A stretch of 52,472 bases of DNA from Microbacteriaceae bacterium (GTDB taxonomy: Bacteria; Actinomycetota; Actinomycetes; Actinomycetales; Microbacteriaceae), in contig JABJAO010000044.1 of assembly GCA_018666065.1 (NCBI GenBank), positions 1 to 52,472 of the forward strand, given 5' to 3'. Below, piece after piece: positions 24,236 to 32,548 of this stretch. Each line of letters begins with the position of its first letter. Within the stretch, counting starts at the first letter, position 1. A program made the position numbers and the translations under genes. Below the pieces are notes generated by a model, which saw only the letters and a program-made list of their open reading frames with translations, had not been told where the DNA came from and ran no database searches.

Positions 24236-24309
24236 TTTCCAGAGTATTGTGCGATTCACCCGCGAGGAAAAGTGGTTATCGTGAAGGGACAGCAGTCAGG
24301 AGGACTCCC

Positions 24310-24540
24310 ATGTCGGCTCAGGTAGTCAGTGTCAGCGGTATGACGTGCCAGCATTGCGTGACAGCGGTCACCACAGAGCTCTCCGGTATCCCCGGAGTTA
24401 CTGACGTGAGCATCGAGCTCAAGCCCGAGGGCGTTTCACTCGTGACGCTAGTGGCTGATGCTGAGGTGTCTGCAGACGCTCTGGGCGACGCAATCGGCGA
24501 AGCCGGATACACAATGGAGGGGGCGATCGAAACCTCGTGA
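24310..24540 (+). CDS. copZ: Copper chaperone (heavy-metal-associated domain)
   Basis: A 76-residue single HMA-domain protein with the metal site GMTCQHC (Cys13, Cys16). ATG 24310 follows CAGGAGGAC at an ideal distance; the longer ORF start at 24202 is rejected. It would carry Cu(I) in the cytoplasm and hand it to the P-type ATPase encoded directly after it, with which it overlaps (GTGA). A copper-responsive operator could lie in the 74-base divergent gap upstream, but I saw no clear CsoR site. Confidence 0.94.
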   Translation: MSAQVVSVSGMTCQHCVTAVTTELSGIPGVTDVSIELKPEGVSLVTLVADAEVSADALGDAIGEAGYTMEGAIETS

Positions 24541-26738
24541 GCCTTCCCGTTCAGCTCGACATCGAGGGCATGACGTGTGCGTCCTGTGCGACGCGCGTCG
24601 AGAAAGCACTGAACAAGGTTGACGGCGTCGAGGCCAGCGTCAACTACGCCACAGAGCAGGCCACTATTCTCGGCGAGGCCTCACCGGAGATGTTGATCCA
24701 AGCGATCGAAAACGCCGGCTATCACGCTGTTGTGCATTCCTCCACGCCGAGCGCCACAGATGACCCCATGGTCGCCTTGCGCAACCGGCTACTTATTTCT
24801 GCCTCGATGACACTGCCGGTCATGGTGCTGAGCATGGTGCCGGCATTCCAATTCCTCTACTGGCAATGGGTGGTGTTTGCGCTTGCCGTTCCGGTAGCGA
24901 CCTGGGGCGCCTGGCCGTTCCATCGTGCGGCAGCCATTAATGCTCGCCACGGCGTTGCGACGATGGACACCTTGATTTCTGTTGGCGTTGGCGCGGCTCT
25001 GGGATGGTCGCTCTACGCGTTGTTCTTCGGTGGCGCCGGGATGCCCGGCATGACGATGACCCTTGAATTGTTTGGCCAGCCCGGTGAGGGAAGTAACGAG
25101 ATTTACCTCGAGGTCGCAGCCGCGGTCACGACCTTTATGTTGTTGGGTCGATACCTGGAGCATCGAGCGAAGCGTGATGCTGGTGCCGCGTTGAGGGCGT
25201 TGATGGAATCAGGAGCCACAGAGGCGAGCGTTCTCCGAGACGGCGTAGAAAAACTTCTTCCCTTGGCCATGGTCAAGCCAGGAGATGTGATGGTGGTTCG
25301 CCCGGGAGAGCGCATCCCTACAGATGGTGAAATTCTTGAGGGGTCGGCAGCAATCGATACCTCCATGATGACCGGGGAGTCGGTCCCTGTCGATGTCTCT
25401 GTGGGCGACAGCGTGCTCGGTGGGACGATTAACACCTCTGGTTTCCTCAACGTCCGAGCGACCCGCGTGGGTGATGACACCGAGCTTGCGCGCATGGCGA
25501 CACTCGTGGAGCGTGCGCAAACTGGAAAATCTGATGCTCAGCGTCTTGCTGATCGAATCTCGGCAGTCTTTGTTCCGATTGTCATCACGATTGCCATCGT
25601 GACGTTCGTGGTCTGGATGGCCGTTGATGGCAGTGTCACGATCGCATTCCAGGCTGCTGTGGCAACGCTCATCATTGCGTGCCCGTGCGCTCTGGGGCTG
25701 GCTACCCCGACTGCGTTATTGGTGGGAACCGGCAGGGGGGCGCAGTTAGGGCTTCTCATCAGTGGTCCGGAGGTCCTTGAGCACAGCCGCTCTTTGGACA
25801 CGATTGTGCTGGATAAGACCGGAACTCTCACCACCGGGCGCATGAAGGCACTCGCTGTTCATTCGTCCTCTGGCGTGAGCGCCAGTGACGTGTTGGGGAT
25901 TGCTGCTGCGATCGAGGCGGGATCCGAGCACCCTCTTGCTCGCGCGATTGTCGACCACGCCCGAAGCGAGAGGGTTCCCGAGATAGAGGCCACTGGTTTC
26001 GTCGCCGAAGTTGGATTTGGCGCCCGCGCCCAAGTGGCGGGGGTTGTTGCCGCCGTGGGTCGGCCTGCGTGGTTGGAGAGCGAGGGATTCGATCTAGCTC
26101 CAGAGCTAGGGCACACCCTCGAGGAGCTTCATCGCTCAGGAAACACCGTTGTCGGGGTCGGCTCAGGCACACAGATCCTCGGATTGATCCAGATTGCGGA
26201 CACGCTCAAAGAATCGAGTACAGAGGCAATCCAGAAGTTGAAGGATTTGGGGCTGACCGTCATTATGGCGACGGGAGACCATGAGTCCGTGGCCCGCGCC
26301 ATTGCCGAATCGGTGGGAATTGAACACAGTGAGGCTGGGCTTACCCCCGAGGGCAAAGCCGCGCTCGTTGCTCGGCTGCAAGCTGAAGGACACCAGGTTG
26401 CGATGGTGGGCGATGGAATCAACGACGCACCCGCGCTCGCCACAGCAAACCTCGGAATCGCGATGGGAACGGGAACCGACGCGGCGATGAGCGCGGGTGA
26501 TCTCACTATTACCCGCGGGGACCTTATGGGGGTTGTCGATGGAATTCGACTGGCTCGACGAACCCTCGGAACCATTCGGGGGAACCTGTTTTGGGCCTTC
26601 GCCTACAACGTCGCAGCGATTCCACTAGCGGTCACAGCGGCCTTGAACCCTGTGGTGGCAGGGCTTGCGATGGCGTTTTCGTCGGTTTTTGTGGTGACTA
26701 ACTCGCTGCGTCTTCGCTCTTTTCGCCCCACCAGATAG
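24537..26738 (+). CDS. copA: Copper-translocating P-type ATPase
   Basis: A 733-residue P1B ATPase exporting Cu(I). It starts at GTG 24537. An N-terminal HMA domain has GMTCASC (Cys14, Cys17). Membrane helices follow, with the ion-binding CPC at 382-384 (IACPCALGLATP). The phosphorylated Asp426 lies in DKTGT, with GSEHPLA (nucleotide-binding HP motif), and MVGDGINDAPAL is the hinge. The last helices contain AYNVAAIPLA and SSVFVVTNSLRL, as in CopA. Its last 41 bases overlap the end of the convergent gene at 26698. Confidence 0.96.
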   Translation: MSLPVQLDIEGMTCASCATRVEKALNKVDGVEASVNYATEQATILGEASPEMLIQAIENAGYHAVVHSSTPSATDDPMVALRNRLLISASMTLPVMVLSMVPAFQFLYWQWVVFALAVPVATWGAWPFHRAAAINARHGVATMDTLISVGVGAALGWSLYALFFGGAGMPGMTMTLELFGQPGEGSNEIYLEVAAAVTTFMLLGRYLEHRAKRDAGAALRALMESGATEASVLRDGVEKLLPLAMVKPGDVMVVRPGERIPTDGEILEGSAAIDTSMMTGESVPVDVSVGDSVLGGTINTSGFLNVRATRVGDDTELARMATLVERAQTGKSDAQRLADRISAVFVPIVITIAIVTFVVWMAVDGSVTIAFQAAVATLIIACPCALGLATPTALLVGTGRGAQLGLLISGPEVLEHSRSLDTIVLDKTGTLTTGRMKALAVHSSSGVSASDVLGIAAAIEAGSEHPLARAIVDHARSERVPEIEATGFVAEVGFGARAQVAGVVAAVGRPAWLESEGFDLAPELGHTLEELHRSGNTVVGVGSGTQILGLIQIADTLKESSTEAIQKLKDLGLTVIMATGDHESVARAIAESVGIEHSEAGLTPEGKAALVARLQAEGHQVAMVGDGINDAPALATANLGIAMGTGTDAAMSAGDLTITRGDLMGVVDGIRLARRTLGTIRGNLFWAFAYNVAAIPLAVTAALNPVVAGLAMAFSSVFVVTNSLRLRSFRPTR

Positions 26739-27270
26739 AAACCTGACCATGGACAAACTCCTCCATGGTCACCTCATCCGGGTCAAGCGCGCGCGCCTCC
26801 CGGTATTCCGCGGTGAAGTAGACGTCCCGGCGCTCTGAGGCCCACTCTCTAATGGCGTCGAGGGGGTCGCGCGGCAGCGCGCTTTGTTTCTTGATCGTCC
26901 GAAAAACTCCTCGCACCCCAATAATGAGAAACGACAGCCCCAGTGCCCCGCCGATCCCGATCACCCAACCGGGAAGGGCGAAAGGAGAGACCACAATCGT
27001 GAACAATCCCAGGGCCGCGAGCGAGAACCAGTTACCCAGTGCGCGCGCGGGAAGGGGAGCAAGGCTTCGAAAGAAGGTGTACCAGGCGGTTCCGTTTTCT
27101 TCCCACCAGGGCCACGACGCGGGAATCGGTGGCGCCTCTGGGTAGGGTTTCCACTCTGAGGTGGGCTGGAAGCCCTGGTAGAGGCTGATCCAGCGAGGCT
27201 GGGGCATTCGCCAGCCATCGGGCGGGTTGAATCTCAAGGGCAAACTGGCCAGGTCTACCTGGTTTCTCAT
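26698..27270 (-). CDS. Membrane protein, function unknown
   Basis: A 190-residue protein from ATG 27270 (MRNQVDLASLPLRFNPPDGW). The ORF track extends to 27636 inside the MFS gene, but the TGATG junction with the MFS stop marks the true start. The N-terminus contains a tryptophan/proline-rich stretch (PRWISLYQGFQPTSEWKPYP) resembling short domains in actinobacterial membrane proteins. Two hydrophobic segments lie near 82-125. The C-terminal 65 residues are charged. No family assigned with confidence. It is the last gene of a run beginning with MATE, and its 3' end overlaps copA by 41 bases. Confidence 0.72.
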   Translation of the reverse strand: MRNQVDLASLPLRFNPPDGWRMPQPRWISLYQGFQPTSEWKPYPEAPPIPASWPWWEENGTAWYTFFRSLAPLPARALGNWFSLAALGLFTIVVSPFALPGWVIGIGGALGLSFLIIGVRGVFRTIKKQSALPRDPLDAIREWASERRDVYFTAEYREARALDPDEVTMEEFVHGQVSIWWGEKSEDAAS

Positions 27271-28574
27271 CACGCCTCGAGAGTATCCGGACCAGGTGGG
27301 GGTTTCACGAACATTGCTCCCAGCCCCACCAGCAGGGGAAAGAGGGCAGCCAGCAGGCTTGCCGGAGCGTAGGAGCCCGATAGCGACAAACCGAGTGCAA
27401 AATACAGCGGTCCCAATGCTGTGGAGGCCAATCCGATCGAGGTTGCAATACCCCGAATCGCTCCGATGTGGCCGCGCCCGTAGTAGCGAACAAAGGCGGC
27501 GGCTTCTACTCCGCGCAGAGAGCCCATTGCTGCGCCAAGAAGCAAGCCAAAAATAATTCCCGTGATGCCGACGTTCACAAACGGGAGAAGGACCAGCGTG
27601 CCGCTGAGTGTCAGCATCGAACCCGCCACACCCCATCGAGGATCAATCCGGTCGACAATGGCACCCAATCCCAGGGTGGCCGCGACGGCAGCAACTGTCT
27701 GAGGGATGAAGTTAGCAGCGGCCTCGACAGTGCTGAGTCCTTGCGCTCCGAGAATGGAAATCAGGTGGAACGCCAAACCCGTGGAGAGCATTCCCACCAT
27801 GAAGCCTGAGCTTGCGAGGATCCAGAACATCCCTGTTCGTAAAGCCTGAGCGGAGGTGTAGCCGGCTTCGGGAACAATCACGATGTGAGTTCCCGTCTCT
27901 GTCGTCGTCTGCGGCAGATCTTTCGGCAGCAGCAAAGCGATGGGAATCACGATGACCGCCACGAGCGCTGCTTCGATACGCCAGGCGATGGCGATATCGG
28001 TAAAGGCAATGAGCCTTTCCACGCCAACGGGCGCGAGGGAGATTCCTGCAGATCCGACAGCGCCGACAATTCCCAGCGCGAGTCCTGGCTTGTGGGTAAT
28101 GGTGCGGGCGATGAGCGTCGTTGCCGCCAAAGACAGCGCTCCCTGACCCGTCATCCGCAGTCCCACGTACGACGCAGTCAATCCGATGATGTCGGAGATG
28201 AAACTTGCGGAAAACACGACGATGGCGAGCAAGAATCCGATGACGATCAGTGCTCGTTTTGCGCCGTATTTGTCCAGTGCGCGCCCCAGTATGGGCATGG
28301 TCAGTGCTCCGGTCAGGGTAGCTAAGAGGTAGCTAAACGAGATAGCGGTGCGATCAATATCGAGAGTGGCGATCAGGGGATCGGTGAACGGCGACAAGCC
28401 GGCAGTTTGGCCCGGGAAGGTCATCGCCGTGAGCATGCTCCCTGCCGCCACAATGAGCGCCCACCACAGCAGAGGCTGTTTCGAAGGTCTCGCGGTCTCG
28501 AGTGGCTCCTGATAGATAGGAATGGAGCCGGTTATCGGCGCTGGAATGTCAGACGCAGGAGGGCGCTTGCTCAC
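27270..28574 (-). CDS. MFS transporter
   Basis: A 434-residue major facilitator with about 12 hydrophobic segments after a hydrophilic N-terminus of about 35 residues. The loop between helices 2 and 3 reads GRALDKYGAKRAL, a variant of the MFS GxxxDRxGxR signature. The overall pattern (FPGQTAGLSPFTDPLI) is of the monocarboxylate/oxalate-formate type, but the substrate is not known. It overlaps the HAD gene by ATGA and shares one base with the next gene, so it is translationally coupled on both sides. Confidence 0.88.
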   Translation of the reverse strand: MSKRPPASDIPAPITGSIPIYQEPLETARPSKQPLLWWALIVAAGSMLTAMTFPGQTAGLSPFTDPLIATLDIDRTAISFSYLLATLTGALTMPILGRALDKYGAKRALIVIGFLLAIVVFSASFISDIIGLTASYVGLRMTGQGALSLAATTLIARTITHKPGLALGIVGAVGSAGISLAPVGVERLIAFTDIAIAWRIEAALVAVIVIPIALLLPKDLPQTTTETGTHIVIVPEAGYTSAQALRTGMFWILASSGFMVGMLSTGLAFHLISILGAQGLSTVEAAANFIPQTVAAVAATLGLGAIVDRIDPRWGVAGSMLTLSGTLVLLPFVNVGITGIIFGLLLGAAMGSLRGVEAAAFVRYYGRGHIGAIRGIATSIGLASTALGPLYFALGLSLSGSYAPASLLAALFPLLVGLGAMFVKPPPGPDTLEA

Positions 28575-29239
28575 GCGGTGCCACCGGGAATACCGAGTGC
28601 CTGATGCAACTGACGAGGAGTGTCGACAACCTCATGAGCGCGCTCCCATTCGGCGGGTCCCCCGTAACCCCATCGGACCATGATGGTGTTGATTCCGTGG
28701 CGTGCGGCGCCTTCGACGTCGTGAATTCGATCGCCCACCATGATGACGTTGTCGGTGGGCAGACCTTGGGCCTGAAGCTCGGTCAACGCATCCTGGATCA
28801 CTTCCTCTTTGGTTCCTCGAGACTCGTCATCTGCCGCGCAGGAAATGACATCGAAGTGATCAGACAGGGTGAAGTGCTCCAACATCAGTGTTGCGGGAGT
28901 GGTGGGTTTGGACGTTGCGATTGCCAGGTGTGCGCCAGCACTTTTCAGCCCTCGCAGCAGGCCGGCAATGCCGTCGAATAGTGTGGCGTCGAATGCGCCG
29001 ACGTCGAGGTACTGAGCACGATAAATCTCGACGGCTTCGCGCGCTTCGGCGGCACTCATCTGTCCTCGAACCTCGAAAGACTCCGGCAGAGGAGGCCCTA
29101 CCCAACGCAGAAGTTCCTTCATGGAGGGGACTTCTTTGCCCATCGCCTTGAGGGTGTGGGCAATGGTCGAGACAATTCCAGGTGCGGAATCCACCAGGGT
29201 GCCATCGAGGTCGAGCAGAACCGTCTGGTATGTCAGCAC
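28571..29239 (-). CDS. HAD family hydrolase (phosphoglycolate phosphatase-like)
   Basis: A 222-residue haloacid-dehalogenase phosphatase. Motif I is DLDGTLVDS (Asp10, Asp12), motif II is the Thr/Ser in AIATSKP, the Lys is in the TKEEV region, and motif III/IV is MVGDRIHDVEGAARHG. A helical cap lies at about residues 18-85. Closest type is Gph/PpaX-like, acting on small phosphate esters such as phosphoglycolate. Overlaps the MFS gene by 4 bases. Confidence 0.88.
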   Translation of the reverse strand: MLTYQTVLLDLDGTLVDSAPGIVSTIAHTLKAMGKEVPSMKELLRWVGPPLPESFEVRGQMSAAEAREAVEIYRAQYLDVGAFDATLFDGIAGLLRGLKSAGAHLAIATSKPTTPATLMLEHFTLSDHFDVISCAADDESRGTKEEVIQDALTELQAQGLPTDNVIMVGDRIHDVEGAARHGINTIMVRWGYGGPAEWERAHEVVDTPRQLHQALGIPGGTA

Positions 29240-29263
29240 TGGAAAATACTAGGGGATGGGGTC

Positions 29264-29959
29264 CTAAAACAAGCGATGCTGGGAATCATCCATTCCCCGC
29301 ATGTGGTCATAATCCAGCACCAGGCATCGAATACCTCGGTCTTCAGCCAGCGTGCGCGCTTGCGGTTTGATTTCTTGAGCAGCAAATACCCCGGACACGG
29401 GCGATAGGTGGGGATCACGGTTGAGCAGCTCGAGATACCTCGTCAACTGCTCGACTCCGTCGATATCGCCTCGCCGCTTGATTTCGATGGCCACGTGTTT
29501 ACCGTCTGAGTCAGTGGCGAGGATGTCTACAGGGCCAATGGCGGTCATGTATTCGCGTCGGATGAGGGAGTACCCCTCGCCCACCAGCTCGATCTGTTCG
29601 GCAAGGAGCTTCTGGAGGTCAGCTTCCACGCCGTCTTTGATCAAACCCGGGTCAATACCGAGATGGTGGCTGTGGTCGGAATGAATTTCATGGATATTGA
29701 CCATGAGCAGGTCGGAGGTTTTGTGGTGAAGCACTTTCCAGGTCTCGATAACGCCTGCGTCGAGCTGGTTGGAATCGGGATGGATAACCTCGAGTGAGCA
29801 CGGTGGTGCCATCCAATTGAGGGGCTTGTAGCTGCCGCCATCGGAGTGAATGAGAACACTGCCATCTCCTTTGACCATGATTACTCTGGTCGCGAGCGGG
29901 AGATGCGCACTCAGCCGGCCGGCGTAATCAACAGAACAGGTTGCAATGACGAGCCGCAT
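29264..29959 (-). CDS. nucS: Endonuclease NucS (EndoMS), non-canonical mismatch repair
   Basis: A 231-residue protein that matches actinobacterial NucS along its length. The N-terminal dimerisation domain begins [21 protein letters not shown]. The C-terminal nuclease domain contains [17 protein letters not shown] and VAIEIKRRG, the D-ExK metal-binding core, and ends in DYDHMRGM. NucS cleaves both strands at mismatches and replaces MutS/MutL in actinobacteria and archaea. It lies between a HAD phosphatase and an MFS gene on the same strand. Confidence 0.95.
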   Translation of the reverse strand: MRLVIATCSVDYAGRLSAHLPLATRVIMVKGDGSVLIHSDGGSYKPLNWMAPPCSLEVIHPDSNQLDAGVIETWKVLHHKTSDLLMVNIHEIHSDHSHHLGIDPGLIKDGVEADLQKLLAEQIELVGEGYSLIRREYMTAIGPVDILATDSDGKHVAIEIKRRGDIDGVEQLTRYLELLNRDPHLSPVSGVFAAQEIKPQARTLAEDRGIRCLVLDYDHMRGMDDSQHRLF

Positions 29960-29979
29960 GGGGGTTCAGTCTATGGGAG

Positions 29980-31170
29980 CTAGGGGGCGGGAGGCTTCGC
30001 GGCCGGGGCGGCAAAAAAGGCCATGGCAATCACGACAACGACAACCCACAGCGCCGCCAAAATTCCCACCGATGCTCCCAGCCCACCAATCAGGGGAGGG
30101 CCGATGAGGAACGCGCCATAGGCAACAGTTGCCACGGCGGATACCCGAGCCGCACTTCCCTTGGGCTCATCGGCTGCTGCGGACATTCCCACGGGGAAAC
30201 CCAACGATGAGCCAAGGCCCCACATCAGTGCGCCCACGGCACTCAATGCGGGCTGTTCAATCAGGATGACCAGTGCCAAGCCAGCTATGGCCATCGCTGC
30301 TGACCATTGAAGGACAGGAGCACGACCAAACGTGTCCAGCACATACACGCCACCGATGCGTCCCGCCATCATTCCGACAGTGAAGAACCCAAACCACAAC
30401 GCACCAATTGCGTTTGTTTGATCTCGCCCATCGACAATGGCCAGCGCTAGCCAGTCATTGGCCGAGCCTTCGGCGAACGCCATACCCAACGCGATGACGC
30501 CGATGGCCAAGGTGCGCGGTTCCTTCCACACGCGCAAACGATCGGCAAGAGTGGATTTTTCTTCTATGCCGTCCTGGTCTCGAGACCCGGTGTCCTCGCT
30601 CAGAACTCGGGAAACGAACCAGAGCACTGGCGCCATGATCACCGCCATCACCAGGGTGTGGGGGGCAATTCCTATTCCGAGAAAGCTCATCAGCGCGGAC
30701 AATCCAGCGCCCGCCACGGTTCCCAACGACCAAAACGCGTGGAACCACGGCATGATATTTCTGCTCAGGACTCGTTCCACGGCGGCACCCTCGACATTCA
30801 TCGCGACATCGGCGATACCGTTTCCCGCACCCGCCATGATGATGGCCACCACAGTCAGGGCATAGCTCGACACCCACGACGAACCGATACCGATTGCCGC
30901 GAGGCCCGCAAGCCCGAGTAGTCCAAAAAACAGGATGGTGTTGCGCTGTCCGATCCAGGCAATGATGTGGCTTGAGAACACCAAGCCACTGACCGCTCCA
31001 AGTGCTCCGGTGAACAGGAGAGCAGCAACTTCAGACGTGGAGATATCTAGCCCATCGCGGACGGCAGGAACTCTGGCGAGCCAGGTGGAAAAGCCCAGTC
31101 CATTGATGGTGAAGACAACAAACAGCGCGTTTCGCCAGCCCTGTGGCGTGGTCGTTTTAGCGGGATTCAC
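29980..31170 (-). CDS. MFS transporter
   Basis: About 396 residues from GTG 31170 (VNPAKTTTPQGWRNALFVVF). The ORF track's 31245 start would overlap the MATE gene by nearly 90 bases and add a non-family N-terminus, so it is rejected. Twelve hydrophobic segments are visible. Segments such as GLGFSTWLARVPAVRDGL and ALWFGFFTVGMMAGRIGG resemble the YbjJ/inner-membrane MFS group. Substrate unknown. It overlaps the MATE gene by 14 bases. Confidence 0.86.
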   Translation of the reverse strand: MNPAKTTTPQGWRNALFVVFTINGLGFSTWLARVPAVRDGLDISTSEVAALLFTGALGAVSGLVFSSHIIAWIGQRNTILFFGLLGLAGLAAIGIGSSWVSSYALTVVAIIMAGAGNGIADVAMNVEGAAVERVLSRNIMPWFHAFWSLGTVAGAGLSALMSFLGIGIAPHTLVMAVIMAPVLWFVSRVLSEDTGSRDQDGIEEKSTLADRLRVWKEPRTLAIGVIALGMAFAEGSANDWLALAIVDGRDQTNAIGALWFGFFTVGMMAGRIGGVYVLDTFGRAPVLQWSAAMAIAGLALVILIEQPALSAVGALMWGLGSSLGFPVGMSAAADEPKGSAARVSAVATVAYGAFLIGPPLIGGLGASVGILAALWVVVVVIAMAFFAAPAAKPPAP

Positions 31171-32494
31171 CAGGAACCATCCATCTCTTGCCTCTCGCGC
31201 GAAGCCCCAAGGTGAGAGCCCTGGCACCAATGTAGCTGATGCCAAATGCTGCCTCCAGCATTAGTAAGCCCCCCAGATTCACCCCCAAGACAACCCACTC
31301 CGTGTGGGCCGCAATCCACAAAAAAGGGGCAAACATCAGCACGTTGAGCGCTCCCGTAATCGCCAGATATTTTCCATCACCCGCGCCGATCAAGATCCCA
31401 TCAAGCACGAAGACATAGCCCGACAGCGGCAGCGTGAGAGCCAGCAGAATCAGGACCGGAGTGAGTGCCTGTTGAACGGGTTGATCCGAGGTCATCACGA
31501 AAGGAAGAATCGGCGCCAGTAGCCCTGTGGCAACAGCAAGAATTCCGCCTGCTAGGAAGCCCCACTTCATGAGCGTCGATGTGGCGTGTGTTACAGCCGC
31601 CAGGTCTCCCGACCCCAGGTCGTGGCCGACGAGCGCCTGGGCGCCAATAGCGAGTGCATCGAGTGCCAGCGCGAGCAACGTAAAGATAGTGAAGACGATG
31701 TGCCACGCTGCCAACTCGCGGGTCCCAAGACCGGTGGCGACCAGAACCGTCCCGATCAGAGCAACCCGAAGGCTCAGGGTTCGCAGAAACAGCCAGCCAC
31801 CAGATCGCGCTGCTGCCGTGAAGCCCAGCAGGGAGGGTGTGAGCGACACATCCTGGTGACGCGCGTTCGTGATGATGAACCCAAGGAACACCAGCGCCAT
31901 TCCCCATTGCGCGATGACGGTCCCCACTGCCGAGCCGATAAGGCCGAGACCGAGGCCATAGATGAGCACGGCATTGAGCGCCGCGTTAGAGCCAAAGCCC
32001 CCTAGCGCAATCCACAGCGGAGTCTTCGTGTCCTGGAGTCCTCGCATCACACCGGTTGCGGCAATGACAATCAGCATTCCTGGAAGCCCCCACCACGAGA
32101 TATGCAGGTACGCTAGGGCACCGGAGGAGACCTCATCTGTGGCAGGGAATAGGGACACCACGGTCTCGCTCAGGACTAATCCCGCAGCGCCCAGCACCAC
32201 GCCCAGTGCTGCTGCCAGCCATATCCCACTGATTCCCGCCGCCAGCGCCCCTGGACGATTTCCGCTCCCGAGTCGTCTGGCGACAATCGAAGTGGTGGCA
32301 TACGCGAGAAAAATCAGAAGCCCCACCACGGTGGTCAAGATGGTGCTGGCAAGGCCGAGGCTTGCGAGCGCGGGAGCACCCAAGTGTCCGACCATCGCGG
32401 TGTCCGTGAGGAGAAACAGAGGCTCGGCAATCAGTGCCCCCAGTGAGGGAATTGCGAGCGCAAGAATCCGTCGGGTGAGGGAAACTTCGGGCAC
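31157..32494 (-). CDS. MATE family efflux transporter
   Basis: A 445-residue membrane exporter of the MATE (DinF-like) type with 12 hydrophobic segments in two related halves. The start of the first half (LALAIPSLGALIAEPLFLLTDTAMVGHLGAPALASLG) is the standard MatE signature. MATE proteins use H+ or Na+ gradients to export cationic compounds. The substrate is not predictable. It is the first gene of the minus-strand run ending at 26698 and is divergent from the M13 peptidase, with 54 bases between starts. Confidence 0.93.
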   Translation of the reverse strand: MPEVSLTRRILALAIPSLGALIAEPLFLLTDTAMVGHLGAPALASLGLASTILTTVVGLLIFLAYATTSIVARRLGSGNRPGALAAGISGIWLAAALGVVLGAAGLVLSETVVSLFPATDEVSSGALAYLHISWWGLPGMLIVIAATGVMRGLQDTKTPLWIALGGFGSNAALNAVLIYGLGLGLIGSAVGTVIAQWGMALVFLGFIITNARHQDVSLTPSLLGFTAAARSGGWLFLRTLSLRVALIGTVLVATGLGTRELAAWHIVFTIFTLLALALDALAIGAQALVGHDLGSGDLAAVTHATSTLMKWGFLAGGILAVATGLLAPILPFVMTSDQPVQQALTPVLILLALTLPLSGYVFVLDGILIGAGDGKYLAITGALNVLMFAPFLWIAAHTEWVVLGVNLGGLLMLEAAFGISYIGARALTLGLRARGKRWMVPGESR

Positions 32495-32548
32495 GTCCGT
32501 AGGCTACCGCCCAGCATGCTCCCCGCCTCGATGATTAGGGTGTGTGAT

